The position numbers and the translations under genes were made by a program. The notes beneath the pieces were generated by a model. The model ran no database searches and had not been told where the DNA came from. It saw nothing but the letters and a program-made list of their open reading frames with translations. A stretch of 45,681 bases of DNA from positions 240,974 to 286,654 of the forward strand of contig NZ_JBEFNA010000001.1 in assembly GCF_040199715.1 (NCBI RefSeq), read 5' to 3'. The first letter of the stretch is position 1, and every line of letters starts with the position of its first letter. Origin of the DNA: Fusobacterium sp. SYSU M8D902 (GTDB lineage: Bacteria; Fusobacteriota; Fusobacteriia; Fusobacteriales; Fusobacteriaceae). Of this stretch, positions 8,227 through 16,997 are shown one piece after another.

Positions 8227-8703
8227 TTATTTTTTTTCTAATAAAACAACACAATATGATTTTACTCCAGATTCATCTCCTGTAAATCCTAATTTTTCTT
8301 CAGTAGTTGCCTTTACACTCACTTGCTCTACATCCAATTCCAATACCTCAGCAACTCTTTCTCTCATAGCCTCTATATATGGTTTTACTTTAGGTTTTTG
8401 TAACACAATAATAGAATCTAAATTTATAACTCTATATCCTCTATCTGCTATTAGCTCTTTGACTTTTTTTAATAGAATTGTACTATCTATATTTTCATAC
8501 TTCATATCTGTATCAGGAAAATGTTGACCTATATCTCCCAAAGCCAAAGCTCCTAGCATAGCATCCATTATAGCATGTATCAATACATCTCCATCTGAAT
8601 GTCCTAAAACTCCTCTTGTATGTGGAATCTCAATTCCACCTAATACCAATCTTCTTCCCTCAACTAATTTATGAACATCATATCCATTTCCTATTCTAAG
8701 CAT
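8227..8703 (-). CDS. ispF: 2-C-methyl-D-erythritol 2,4-cyclodiphosphate synthase
   Basis: 158 aa, the usual length for IspF, which cyclises CDP-ME-2-phosphate in the MEP isoprenoid pathway. Visible motifs: GYDVHKL near the N-terminus (metal-binding Asp and His), GHSDGDVLIHAIMDA, LGDIGQHFPDTD and ATTEEKLGFTG. The start at 8703 (MLRIGNGYDVHKL) is preferred over the ATG at 8724 because GGGAG lies seven bases before it and the family begins there. It overlaps the end of the heptose kinase gene by 8 bp and is probably the last gene of the long secretion-cluster transcript. Confidence 0.95.
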   Translation of the reverse strand: MLRIGNGYDVHKLVEGRRLVLGGIEIPHTRGVLGHSDGDVLIHAIMDAMLGALALGDIGQHFPDTDMKYENIDSTILLKKVKELIADRGYRVINLDSIIVLQKPKVKPYIEAMRERVAEVLELDVEQVSVKATTEEKLGFTGDESGVKSYCVVLLEKK

Positions 8704-9694
8704 GATGACACTCCCATCTCTCATATATTTGATTATAAAACTCTAAAATCTCCTCTTTAGTAACTGTTGATGTTCCCATTTTTCCAACTACAACTCCTGC
8801 AGCTGTATTAGCTATCTTAGCTGCCTCATGCCAATCTACTCCTGTGGCACTAGCCAATGTAAATACTGATATAACTGTATCTCCTGCTCCTGTAACATCA
8901 TAAACTTCCTTAGCAAAAGTAGGAATATTTATAGTCTTATCTAAAAATAGACTCATTCCCTCTTCACTTCTTGTCAATAAAAGATTACTCAATTGAAGTT
9001 TCTCTTTTAACTCTTTTCCTAAAGTTTCAAAATCTACTACATCTGTTTTTCCTAAACACTCCATAGCCTCTTTTCTATTTGGAGTCATTGAAGTTGCACC
9101 TATATAATTTAAAGCATTTTTAGGTTTTGGATCAACTGTTACTATTTTACCTTTTTCTCTACACACTCTAACAATCTCTTTAGCAACTCTAGGAGTTAAA
9201 ACTCCCTTATCATAGTCAGATAGAATAACTGCATCTAAGGAATCTATTTTTGAATTAAAATTCTCTAAAAGTGCATCTTCTAATTCAGTTGAGATAGGAG
9301 TTGCTTTCTCCCAATCTATTCTTAATAACTGTTGATTTCCTGCTAATATTCTTCTCTTTACTATTGTTGGAATATCCTTTGTTCTAATTATTCCACTTGA
9401 ATTTATTCCTTTCTCATCAAATGTTTTAATAAGTCTGTTTCCGTTATCATCTTCACCAATAACACCAAAACAGATAGTTTTAGCTCCTAAAACAGATAGA
9501 TTATTAACTACGTTAGCTGCTCCACCAAGTACAAATCTCTCCTCTTTAACATTAACTACAGGTACAGGAGCTTCTGGTGATATTCTATTTACAACACCAA
9601 TTATATAATCATCTAACATTAAATCTCCTACTACACCTATTCTTACATTTTTAAAATTTTCTAAAATCCCTTGTAAATCAAATCTTTTTGTCAT
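8696..9694 (-). CDS. rfaE1: D-glycero-beta-D-manno-heptose-7-phosphate kinase (RfaE domain I type)
   Basis: 332 aa, PfkB/ribokinase fold without the C-terminal adenylyltransferase domain of fused HldE. Signatures: GDLMLDDYIIGVVNRISPEAPVPV near residues 23-46, GGAANVVNNLSVLGA, SDYDKGVL, and the catalytic DVTGAGDT (about 267-274). The enzyme makes heptose-1,7-bisphosphate for lipopolysaccharide inner-core heptose, which implies a Gram-negative outer membrane. A GGAAGAGGAAGAG ribosome site precedes the ATG. The gene starts 14 bp after the secretin gene and overlaps ispF, so envelope biosynthesis is coupled to the pilus/secretion cluster. Confidence 0.92.
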   Translation of the reverse strand: MTKRFDLQGILENFKNVRIGVVGDLMLDDYIIGVVNRISPEAPVPVVNVKEERFVLGGAANVVNNLSVLGAKTICFGVIGEDDNGNRLIKTFDEKGINSSGIIRTKDIPTIVKRRILAGNQQLLRIDWEKATPISTELEDALLENFNSKIDSLDAVILSDYDKGVLTPRVAKEIVRVCREKGKIVTVDPKPKNALNYIGATSMTPNRKEAMECLGKTDVVDFETLGKELKEKLQLSNLLLTRSEEGMSLFLDKTINIPTFAKEVYDVTGAGDTVISVFTLASATGVDWHEAAKIANTAAGVVVGKMGTSTVTKEEILEFYNQIYERWECHHA

Positions 9695-9708
9695 ACTCTT
9701 CCTCTTCC

Positions 9709-11376
9709 TTAATAGATTTTTCTATTTATTATATTTTGTGCCCTCTGATGAATCTCTTCTTTTTCAAAGGTATCACTCTCATTATTAACTATATTTACTT
9801 TCATTTTAACATATATATCTGTTATTTCATGGCTTATATTTTGATTTTTAAATAAAAAATTGATCATTGGTAAAGTTCCGAAAAATGGGATCTTACTATC
9901 TAAATTATGAACTGTTGCTTTTTTCAGTCCCCCTATAAATATAGTCTCTCCATCTCTTATCTTTACAGTAGTTTCTATACTTCTTCCCACTTTCGAACCA
10001 CCTTCAGAGTTATATGTTCCACTATCTTCAGATTCCTCTTTATCTATCTTCAACTTAAAATTACTAACCTCTATTACAACCTTTAAATTTATCCAACCAT
10101 CTTTTCCTATATTAGGTGTTACCTTTAAAATAATTCCAGCCTCTTTAAAAATTGGTGTTGAGATAACTCTGTCATTATTGTCATTCTCTTCTCTCTCCTC
10201 ACCAACAATTACCTCTTCTGTTACTTTAAAACTTCCCTCTTCTCCATTCAAAACTAAAATTGAAGGTCTAGCACTAACTACTAGGTCTTGAGTTGCCTCT
10301 AATAGATTTATTCCCAAATTCAAAACATCATTTCCACCATTAAATTGTTTAACCACATTAATAGAAGATGAATAGATATTTCCTAAGCCACCTAGACTAG
10401 ATTTATCTAAAAATCCCATATTCCAGCCTTTATCCCCTTCTACCTTTCCATTATTGCTATATAGCCAATTAAATCCTAGTGTTTCAAATAGATTATCAGT
10501 TATATCCAGGATCTGTGCATCTACTCTTATCTGTTCTCTATCTTTATCCAACTCATCTACCAACTCTTTTGATGCTTTTACAACCTCACTTCTTCCAGAT
10601 ATCACTATCAAATTTCTCTTATTTAGTGTAGAAACACTTATTTCATCACCAAAGCTCTCTTTTAACAGTTTTTTTACCTCTTCACAATCTAAGTTATGCA
10701 GATAAATATTTTCAGTTAAATTTTCTAAACCATTTATCATTGATTTTTTTGAGTAACTTCCCCTCTCTTGTGAATGTAATTGAGGGTTTATGATAGTGTT
10801 ATCTCTCTCTAATAAAACTGTAAGTGTGGAATTCCCTTGAGAAAGATTGATAATCTCCCCTTTGGTAACATACCCCTTCTTTTCAAATTTAGCCAAATAA
10901 ACTCCTGGTTCTATATCTGAAAGTATAAAATTTCCACCATAATTAGAGTATACAGGCTGAAGAAAACTATTCAAAAGTGTTATTTTTACTCCGTCAACTC
11001 CTGAGTTAGAGGAGCTTGATAATACTTTTCCAGCAAATATACTATTTATTTTTTCTCCTCTTTTAGAGAGAATAAATACATTTCCACTCTTTGAGAGTTT
11101 AAGATTATACATCTCTATAAAAGAATTTAAAATATCTTCAACACTCTCTCCCTCCGAAAAATAAAGATCTAAATTAGTATCTTTGATCTCATCAGAGGAG
11201 AGTATAGTTACTCTATTCTCTTGCCCTATTATATTTAGAGCTTCTCCTAAAGTTACTCCTTGCAAATTCAAATCAGAAGTAAGCTTACTCTTTTTTAATA
11301 ACGGATCATAAAACTGTCCATAAATATTATAGCAAATAAAAAATAATATTAAAAGTACTAGATTTCTTTTTGACAT
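9709..11376 (-). CDS. secretin (GspD/PilQ-like outer-membrane channel) with inserted carboxypeptidase-regulatory-like domain
   Basis: 555 aa with an N-terminal signal peptide (about 1-20). Residues about 30-105 look like an STN/secretin N0 domain (LNLQGVTLGEALNIIGQENR). Residues about 115-192 resemble a carboxypeptidase-regulatory-like beta-sandwich (GKVLSSSSNSGVDGVKITLL, then GGNFILSDIEPGVYLAKFEK), which is not usual in this position. An N1-type domain follows (about 215-280), then the secretin core (VDAQILDI to IPFFGTLPMINFLFKN). The protein would form the outer-membrane pore of the machine encoded upstream. Immediately downstream of the GspM-like gene. Family certain; T2SS versus T4P assignment is open. 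Confidence 0.88.
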   Translation of the reverse strand: MSKRNLVLLILFFICYNIYGQFYDPLLKKSKLTSDLNLQGVTLGEALNIIGQENRVTILSSDEIKDTNLDLYFSEGESVEDILNSFIEMYNLKLSKSGNVFILSKRGEKINSIFAGKVLSSSSNSGVDGVKITLLNSFLQPVYSNYGGNFILSDIEPGVYLAKFEKKGYVTKGEIINLSQGNSTLTVLLERDNTIINPQLHSQERGSYSKKSMINGLENLTENIYLHNLDCEEVKKLLKESFGDEISVSTLNKRNLIVISGRSEVVKASKELVDELDKDREQIRVDAQILDITDNLFETLGFNWLYSNNGKVEGDKGWNMGFLDKSSLGGLGNIYSSSINVVKQFNGGNDVLNLGINLLEATQDLVVSARPSILVLNGEEGSFKVTEEVIVGEEREENDNNDRVISTPIFKEAGIILKVTPNIGKDGWINLKVVIEVSNFKLKIDKEESEDSGTYNSEGGSKVGRSIETTVKIRDGETIFIGGLKKATVHNLDSKIPFFGTLPMINFLFKNQNISHEITDIYVKMKVNIVNNESDTFEKEEIHQRAQNIINRKIY

Positions 11377-11388
11377 ACTCTCTCCCTA

Positions 11389-12180
11389 CTATTCTGTTAA
11401 TTTTATAAATACTTCACTATTTTTTGTAATAATCTCATATTTTTTCCCTTGGAATATCACTATTTTCCCCTCAAAAAAGATCTCACTCTGTCCACTTACT
11501 TTTTTTAAAATTATATATTTTTTGTTATTGTAATTTAAAATTTTTATCTCTTTTACCATCTCTCTCACAACTCTACTCAGAGGAATTAACTCTTCATTTT
11601 CTACTTCTGTTACTATTTTTTTCTCTAAGACATTTGCTGAAAATTTACATATCAGTCGAGCCTTTTCCTCTTTAATCTCCAATGTTAACCCTGTTTCACT
11701 GAGACTTACCTTCTTTTCATTTGCCTCTTCTATCTCTTCCATAAATTCTAAAATTTTACCTATATCACCTGAAACTACATATGGAATATAAATTTTATCT
11801 GTCTCTTGTACTCTTTCTACCCTTCCAATAGTATCTAATAACAAAAAATTTTTCTGGCTCATCTCACTTATATACTCTTCAAATTTAACTATGTTCAAAA
11901 AACTGCTCTCTACTACCCTATTTTTAAATAATTCAACTCTCTCCTGCTCCTTTTCCAGCTCCTCTTCCAATCTTTTATATCTTTTTTCTCCAGCTTCTCC
12001 AATAGTCTTTTCCTTTCTTATATCTAAAATAAATTTTTCTACTTGCTGATTTTTTTCACTCCATTGAACATAAGGTTTATAAAATAAAAAATTAATAGCT
12101 AAAATTACAATTGAAAAGCCTATAAATATAACTATCTTCTCCTTATGATCACGGATATTAAACTCATTAATCTTTACCAT
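11389..12180 (-). CDS. GspM/PilO-like inner-membrane assembly protein
   Basis: 263 aa. A short cytoplasmic N-terminus is followed by one membrane helix (KIVIFIGFSIVILAINFLFY, about 15-34), a coiled-coil segment (about 42-90) and a periplasmic alpha/beta region. This is the architecture and gene position of GspM/PilO, the partner of GspL/PilN in the inner-membrane platform. The last ~60 residues (NNKKYIILKKVSGQSEIFFE onward) form an extra beta-rich tail recalling a PilP/GspC-like segment, which is only a guess. The gene overlaps its upstream neighbour by 14 bp. Identification rests on topology and context more than on sequence. Confidence 0.65.
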   Translation of the reverse strand: MVKINEFNIRDHKEKIVIFIGFSIVILAINFLFYKPYVQWSEKNQQVEKFILDIRKEKTIGEAGEKRYKRLEEELEKEQERVELFKNRVVESSFLNIVKFEEYISEMSQKNFLLLDTIGRVERVQETDKIYIPYVVSGDIGKILEFMEEIEEANEKKVSLSETGLTLEIKEEKARLICKFSANVLEKKIVTEVENEELIPLSRVVREMVKEIKILNYNNKKYIILKKVSGQSEIFFEGKIVIFQGKKYEIITKNSEVFIKLTE

Positions 12181-13330
12181 AATCTATCTCAAACTCCATT
12201 TTAAATCTATATAGTTTTTCCTCTAATTTTATAAAATCCTGATTTATATTTTTAAAATATCCACTTGCCAATACTTTGTGTTGATAGTTGTATATCTCCT
12301 CCTCTGTCTCTGCTATCCCATCAACTCCAATAATTTTTTCACCATCATATTCCAACTTTTCAAATCTTATTCCATCTGAATTTTCAAATAAAAATGTATA
12401 TATTTTTGATATTTTAATTTTTTTAAAATCTCTTTCTCTACTCTCCTCTCTAAGTTTTTTTATCTCATCCTCTAGCTCTCTTATATTTTCAGTTGTTGTT
12501 AAATTTTTATTCTTTAATTCCATATAGTTTTTTTGTAATTCACCCAATCTCTCTCTTTTCCTATCTGTTAAAAGATTAATGGTAATAAAAAATATAGTTC
12601 CTATAATTATAACTATTGAAAGCATAAACATTATAACTTTAACACTACTTAAATATTTCAACTCTTTTTTATAATCTTCTGGAAGATAATCATACTCCTC
12701 TTTTAAAAATGAGTTATACTCTCTCCAATCTCTTATCTCTAAATTCTCTATATATTCCCCAAGTTCACTTTGATCTGGATAGACAAATTTGAGAGAATTA
12801 TCCTCTAAATACTCATCTATATAATTTGAATTGGATAATATCTCCTCTTTTTCCAGTTCAATATCTTGAAAATCTATAAGTTTATTATTTGAAAAACTAA
12901 ATACTCTTGTTCTGTCGTCACCTATCTCCAGATAACTCTTAACTTTCCCATCACAATTAAAAAACTCCATAAAAAAAAGAGGATATATTCCTAAAAGTTT
13001 TATCCTTTTCGATTTTATATTCTCTAACAATGTGTAAACTCTATCTTTTTCTAACATTATAACAATAACTCTCTCAATTTCATCATCTTCATATAGAGTT
13101 ATCTCCTTGCTCAAATAGTAAAAACTATCATATCCCTCTATCTCATCTTCTAATTTTTCATCTATCTCTAATTCTCGTTCTCTTTCATCATCCACCTTAG
13201 AAATACTTATTTTTACTATTTTAAACCATTGGCTCTCCAATAAAAGAACTCCCTCTTTTATATTTTCAACCTCATCTAACTCAAAAAATTTTACTTTTTT
13301 ATTTTTCTTAATATTTAACTCCAACTTCAA
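12167..13330 (-). CDS. GspL/PilN-like inner-membrane assembly protein
   Basis: 387 aa: a divergent cytoplasmic domain (about 1-225, probably a degenerate actin-like PilM/GspL domain), one membrane helix (VKVIMFMLSIVIIIGTIFFI, about 230-249), a coiled coil (LGELQKNYMELKNKN onward) and a C-terminal PilN-like periplasmic domain. It thus combines the PilM and PilN roles as GspL does. The start appears to be TTG at 13330: the only upstream codons before an in-frame stop are non-start triplets, and AGGAGG lies 12 bases before it, unusually far. It overlaps the preceding gene by 23 bp, so translational coupling is likely. Confidence 0.65.
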   Translation of the reverse strand: MKLELNIKKNKKVKFFELDEVENIKEGVLLLESQWFKIVKISISKVDDERERELEIDEKLEDEIEGYDSFYYLSKEITLYEDDEIERVIVIMLEKDRVYTLLENIKSKRIKLLGIYPLFFMEFFNCDGKVKSYLEIGDDRTRVFSFSNNKLIDFQDIELEKEEILSNSNYIDEYLEDNSLKFVYPDQSELGEYIENLEIRDWREYNSFLKEEYDYLPEDYKKELKYLSSVKVIMFMLSIVIIIGTIFFITINLLTDRKRERLGELQKNYMELKNKNLTTTENIRELEDEIKKLREESRERDFKKIKISKIYTFLFENSDGIRFEKLEYDGEKIIGVDGIAETEEEIYNYQHKVLASGYFKNINQDFIKLEEKLYRFKMEFEIDYGKD

Positions 13331-13916
13331 AATCTTTTAATACCTCCTTATAAGGAGCCAAAGGATTGTTATTTCCATACTGATAATATAGATCAACTCT
13401 AGCCTTAAAATATATCTTCTCACCAGTCTCCTCATTCCTTATAATTTTTTCCAACTCCACTCCTACAATATTTAGTTGTTTCCCTATTGCTATTAATTCT
13501 CTCCTTATCAAATCTCTAAATATAACTTTCTCATCTTTTTTATAGGTATAAAATTTCCTCTTATTATTGAGTCTCATTCCTATCAACTCATAACCTGTCT
13601 CTGATCTTCGAGTTGTAGTATCTCCATACCATACCCTTTCAACCTCTAAATTTTTACCTATGTATTGAGCTCCATTTAGACAGTTTTTAGCTTTTATTTC
13701 TGAATTTATTCTCCTTAACTCACTATAAGCTAAAGTTTCCAAGTTAAATTTTATTTCATCTATCTCTCTTTTTCTCTCCAATTGCTCAATTTTTTCACCT
13801 TTTCTCATTATGATTCTATACCCTATTAATAGATTAAACAATAATACTATTGATAAGATTGTAGTTGCAATGAATAAAAAACCCCTATTTTTTTTAGAAT
13901 ATATTAAAATTCCCAT
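13308..13916 (-). CDS. minor pilin-like protein lacking Glu5 (PilX/GspK-like position)
   Basis: 202 aa. The N-terminus MGILIYSKKNRG followed by FLFIATTILSIVLLFNLLIG resembles a prepilin leader (basic residues, Gly, then Phe and a hydrophobic helix), but position +5 is Ala instead of the usual Glu. The rest is a soluble domain I do not recognise. It lies between the GspJ-like pilin and the GspL-like gene, where T4P and T2SS clusters keep a PilX/GspK-type tip pilin that often lacks Glu5. Whether the leader is processed is uncertain. AAGGG precedes the ATG, and the gene overlaps the pilin before it by 23 bp. Confidence 0.6.
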   Translation of the reverse strand: MGILIYSKKNRGFLFIATTILSIVLLFNLLIGYRIIMRKGEKIEQLERKREIDEIKFNLETLAYSELRRINSEIKAKNCLNGAQYIGKNLEVERVWYGDTTTRRSETGYELIGMRLNNKRKFYTYKKDEKVIFRDLIRRELIAIGKQLNIVGVELEKIIRNEETGEKIYFKARVDLYYQYGNNNPLAPYKEVLKDFEVGVKY

Positions 13917-14487
13917 ATCCCTTTATCTCTTCTCTCTCCTTTAAACTCTTACTCTCTATGTTATACTCTATTGCTACTCCCCTCTTCTTCCTCTTAAATC
14001 TTCCTTCAATATTTTCATAAAGGGTATCTGAATTAGATATTTTAACTACTCCATTCACTATCTCTCCCTGTGTTACTATCAAACGATTTTCTATAAATTG
14101 AAAAAGTAATATTGTATTCTCAATCCTAGCTCCATTACTTCTAGGTATCTCTAAAAAAATTACATTACCCTCGTCTGAATTTTTCGACAAAAACTCCTCT
14201 GTTATATTAAAGGAGATTATCCGATTATCTTGCACTATAGCAACACCATTTTTTACATAATTCTTACCAGAATATAACTCTTTTATTGTATTTGCCTTCT
14301 CAATACTTCTCTCCATAATATTTAACATTCTAATTACATCTCTCTCTACTAGACTTCTTTCACTTATTTTTCTATTTAGATTATTAGAAAGCTTTAATGT
14401 GGGAAAGATAAGTACAGAAAAAATTGATAATAATCCTAGAGATATTACTACCTCTAAAAATGTCATTCCACTATTCTTTGATTTCAT
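13894..14487 (-). CDS. minor pseudopilin (GspJ/PilW-like)
   Basis: 197 aa beginning MKSKNSG|MTFLEVVISLGLLSI, a class III prepilin leader with Gly(-1) and Glu(+5). The ATG at 14487 is chosen over the in-frame TTG at 14502 because GAGG lies five bases before it and nothing resembling a ribosome site precedes the TTG. The size and the order after a GspI-like pilin suggest a GspJ/PilW-type minor pilin. It begins 7 bp after the stop of the preceding gene. Confidence 0.78.
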   Translation of the reverse strand: MKSKNSGMTFLEVVISLGLLSIFSVLIFPTLKLSNNLNRKISERSLVERDVIRMLNIMERSIEKANTIKELYSGKNYVKNGVAIVQDNRIISFNITEEFLSKNSDEGNVIFLEIPRSNGARIENTILLFQFIENRLIVTQGEIVNGVVKISNSDTLYENIEGRFKRKKRGVAIEYNIESKSLKEREEIKGYGNFNIF

Positions 14488-14494
14488 AAACTCC

Positions 14495-14917
14495 TCAGTC
14501 AAAATCTATATAATTTTCAGAAGAAATACTTTTATTATTGTCAGTATACATTATTTTCAAACATAAATAATGATAACTATCCACCTGAAACTTAAAATTT
14601 ATCTTTTTTATCTCTATTTTTATTTTAGAGTTATCTTCTAATGGATAGGGAAGATATACTCCTCCTGTTAATCTATCCTTACCAAATTCTTGGGATAAAT
14701 ACTCTCTCACTCCTATATTATTTAATAAAATACTCTGCTCTGTACTTCTCAATTGTTTTTCCAAAGCTACAAAATTTTTATACTTCTTTTCTATTTGTAA
14801 AAATCTCCTATTTAGAGAGGTATTTTCAACTGTATATCTCATAAGTGGAATAAGAGAGATTAGAAATAAAGATATTGAAACTACAACCTCCATAATTGAA
14901 AATCCATATCTTTTCAT
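14495..14917 (-). CDS. minor pseudopilin (GspI/PilV-like)
   Basis: 140 aa starting MKRYG|FSIMEVVVSISLFLISL: a short prepilin leader, Gly(-1), Glu(+5) and a hydrophobic helix. The small globular part and the position between prepilin peptidase and a GspJ-like pilin fit GspI/PilV. Its ATG overlaps the peptidase stop codon (ATGA), so the two are translationally coupled. Confidence 0.78.
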   Translation of the reverse strand: MKRYGFSIMEVVVSISLFLISLIPLMRYTVENTSLNRRFLQIEKKYKNFVALEKQLRSTEQSILLNNIGVREYLSQEFGKDRLTGGVYLPYPLEDNSKIKIEIKKINFKFQVDSYHYLCLKIMYTDNNKSISSENYIDFD

Positions 14918-15354
14918 ATTCTAACCACCCACAAATAAAAAAAACTTATAATGAGATATGGGGAGAATGGTAGCTCTCTATTCCTATCTCTTTTGAATGT
15001 ATATAAAACTAATCCGACAACAGAAGCTAATCCAAAGGAGATCATATAATATATGTATAACTCATAAAAATCACTATACCCTAAAATATAGCCTATGCTT
15101 AGCAAGAGCTTTATATCTCCAAAGCCAAATATCTCTTTTTTCATCAAATCTGATCCGTATCCATATATTAATAGAAGTGGAAGTGTATAAACTCCCATTC
15201 CAAGCAGACTATTTTCTATTGAGAAAAAACTACTCCCTTTGTTATATAGTGCTAATCCCATTAAAATTAAATTAACTCCATTTGGAATATACATTTTCTT
15301 AATATCTATATACATAATTATAAAAAGTATGATTATTATTAATACTCTATCCAT
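14914..15354 (-). CDS. prepilin peptidase (A24 family), catalytic domain only
   Basis: 146 aa with about four to five hydrophobic helices. The two catalytic aspartates of the A24 family are visible: one in YIDIKKMYIPN (about residue 17) and one in the GFGDIKLL motif (about residue 79). The N-terminal methylase domain of PilD/GspO is absent, so it would cleave prepilin leaders without N-methylation, as in archaeal and TadV-like short forms. It overlaps the major pilin gene before it by 16 bp and the GspI-like gene after it by 4 bp, which strongly ties it to these substrates. Confidence 0.88.
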   Translation of the reverse strand: MDRVLIIIILFIIMYIDIKKMYIPNGVNLILMGLALYNKGSSFFSIENSLLGMGVYTLPLLLIYGYGSDLMKKEIFGFGDIKLLLSIGYILGYSDFYELYIYYMISFGLASVVGLVLYTFKRDRNRELPFSPYLIISFFYLWVVRI

Positions 15355-15821
15355 TTATTTCCTTTTGTATCATAATCTTTTCCTACCTCTGGCTTAAACC
15401 AAATATACACTCCATCACCTTTTTTCCCTGTTTCAGGACTTTTAAATGTCAACTCTATTTCACCACCATAAATTATATTTGGATCAGCTTCATCTGCATC
15501 TGTTTTCTTTACTCTACTTCCACCTATTTCAAGTTTTCCATCTTTGATCTCATTAAAAGTTTTAATATCTAAATATGGTTCAAGCTCTGTTACTTTCCCC
15601 TCTATATTTATGTCAGCTTCTGGATTATCAGTCAATGGTTTTCCTGTCTCTAAATAGTATAGTTCACAAGCTGTTCTAATATTACTCAATATAGCTATCG
15701 CCTTAGTGTCCTTTCCTATAGCTAATTGCTTTCTAAATTTCGGCACACCTATTCCCATCATCAATCCAATTAAAGCTATTGCTACTGTAATCTCAATCAA
15801 ACTAAACCCACCATTTTTCAT
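15339..15821 (-). CDS. major pseudopilin/pilin (GspG-like)
   Basis: 160 aa. MKNGG|FSLIEITVAIALIGLMMG is a classic prepilin N-terminus with Glu(+5). The conserved KFRKQLAIGKDTKAIAILSN helix and a C-terminal region (GDGVYIWFKPEVGKDYDTKG) resemble GspG-type major pseudopilins. AGGAGGAG precedes the ATG, the strongest ribosome site in the cluster, which fits a need for many copies. It lies directly after the platform-protein gene. Confidence 0.85.
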   Translation of the reverse strand: MKNGGFSLIEITVAIALIGLMMGIGVPKFRKQLAIGKDTKAIAILSNIRTACELYYLETGKPLTDNPEADINIEGKVTELEPYLDIKTFNEIKDGKLEIGGSRVKKTDADEADPNIIYGGEIELTFKSPETGKKGDGVYIWFKPEVGKDYDTKGNKWIEY

Positions 15822-15834
15822 TATTTCTCCTCCT

Positions 15835-16995
15835 TCATATTATTTGTGAAATATTGAATATAGGAAGATATAATCCTAAGATTATTATTCCCACTATAAC
15901 CCCCAATATCAATAGCAAAACAGGCTCTAGTAATGATGTCATTTTAAAAAGATAGTACTCCAATTCACTCTCCATAGTAGTTGCTATCCAGCTAAAAGCT
16001 CTCTCTATACTTCCACTTTTCTCTCCTATTTCAATAAGATAAAGTTGTGTAGCATTAAAAAATCCTGTCTTATAAAAAGCCTCATATATTGTACTCCCCA
16101 TCTTAATCTCTCTCTCAATATTAGCTAATTCTCTCTGCTGAAACAGATAGAGATCCCCTTTTTTCAAAATTTCAAATATCTCCAATACCTCCATTCCAGC
16201 TTCATTCATTATAGAAAAATTTTTACAAAACTCAATTATCAATCTTCTTTTTAAAATATCTCCATAAAATGGGATTGATAATCTCAAATTCTCTACTATC
16301 TCTCTATTAATTTTCTTAAAAGAAAAAAATATCCCTATTATAAAAATGGATATACCTAAAATAATAGTGATAAAATTTTGACTAATAGCAATTAAAACTC
16401 TTGTTAAAAATGGTAATTCTACCCCTGTATCTTTAAAAAATTCAATAAAATTTGGAAACACAAAAGTAAGTATGAATATGATCAGTAAAACAGTAAAAAT
16501 AAGTATAATAGTTGGGTAAAGTGTTGCTTCTTTTATCTTTTTCTTAATTTTTTCTTCAAAAATCAATTTTTCATATATTTTTTCTAAATTCTCTATTAAT
16601 CTCCCTGATTCCTCACCTGCCAATAACATATTTAAATAGCTCTCTCCAAATATATTTTTATAAATCGAAAAAGCTACATATAAACTATTTCCCTCTATAA
16701 TTTTTAAATGTATATTATGAATAATATTAAACAATTTTCCATCTTTTTGTTTACTCATAATCTCCAAAGCTTGAGATATTCCTATTCCACTCTCCAGTAG
16801 TATCTTTAGATTTTGAGTAAAATTTATAATATCTTTTTTTAAAATTTTAATTTTTTTATTAATAACCCTATACTCAATTAAGATCATCTGATTTTTAATC
16901 AAATATTTTTGCAAGTCTGATAACTTTTCAAACTCCAAAATTAAGGTTGCTCTTTTTTTCTCTTTGGTATCCACTCTCACACTGTAGGTTTTCAT
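15835..16995 (-). CDS. gspF: inner-membrane platform protein (GspF/PilC-like)
   Basis: 386 aa with the duplicated T2SF domain: segments around 50-170 and 245-375, each with a long helical part, and three predicted membrane helices (about 155-177, 205-228 and 357-380). Family features include FTQNLKILLESGIGISQALEI and, in the second repeat, FCKNFSIMNEAGMEVLEI. GspF/PilC anchors the ATPase at the inner membrane and drives pilin incorporation. It starts 2 bp after the GspE-like gene and ends 13 bp before the major pilin. Confidence 0.92.
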   Translation of the reverse strand: MKTYSVRVDTKEKKRATLILEFEKLSDLQKYLIKNQMILIEYRVINKKIKILKKDIINFTQNLKILLESGIGISQALEIMSKQKDGKLFNIIHNIHLKIIEGNSLYVAFSIYKNIFGESYLNMLLAGEESGRLIENLEKIYEKLIFEEKIKKKIKEATLYPTIILIFTVLLIIFILTFVFPNFIEFFKDTGVELPFLTRVLIAISQNFITIILGISIFIIGIFFSFKKINREIVENLRLSIPFYGDILKRRLIIEFCKNFSIMNEAGMEVLEIFEILKKGDLYLFQQRELANIEREIKMGSTIYEAFYKTGFFNATQLYLIEIGEKSGSIERAFSWIATTMESELEYYLFKMTSLLEPVLLLILGVIVGIIILGLYLPIFNISQII

Positions 16996-16997
16996 CT

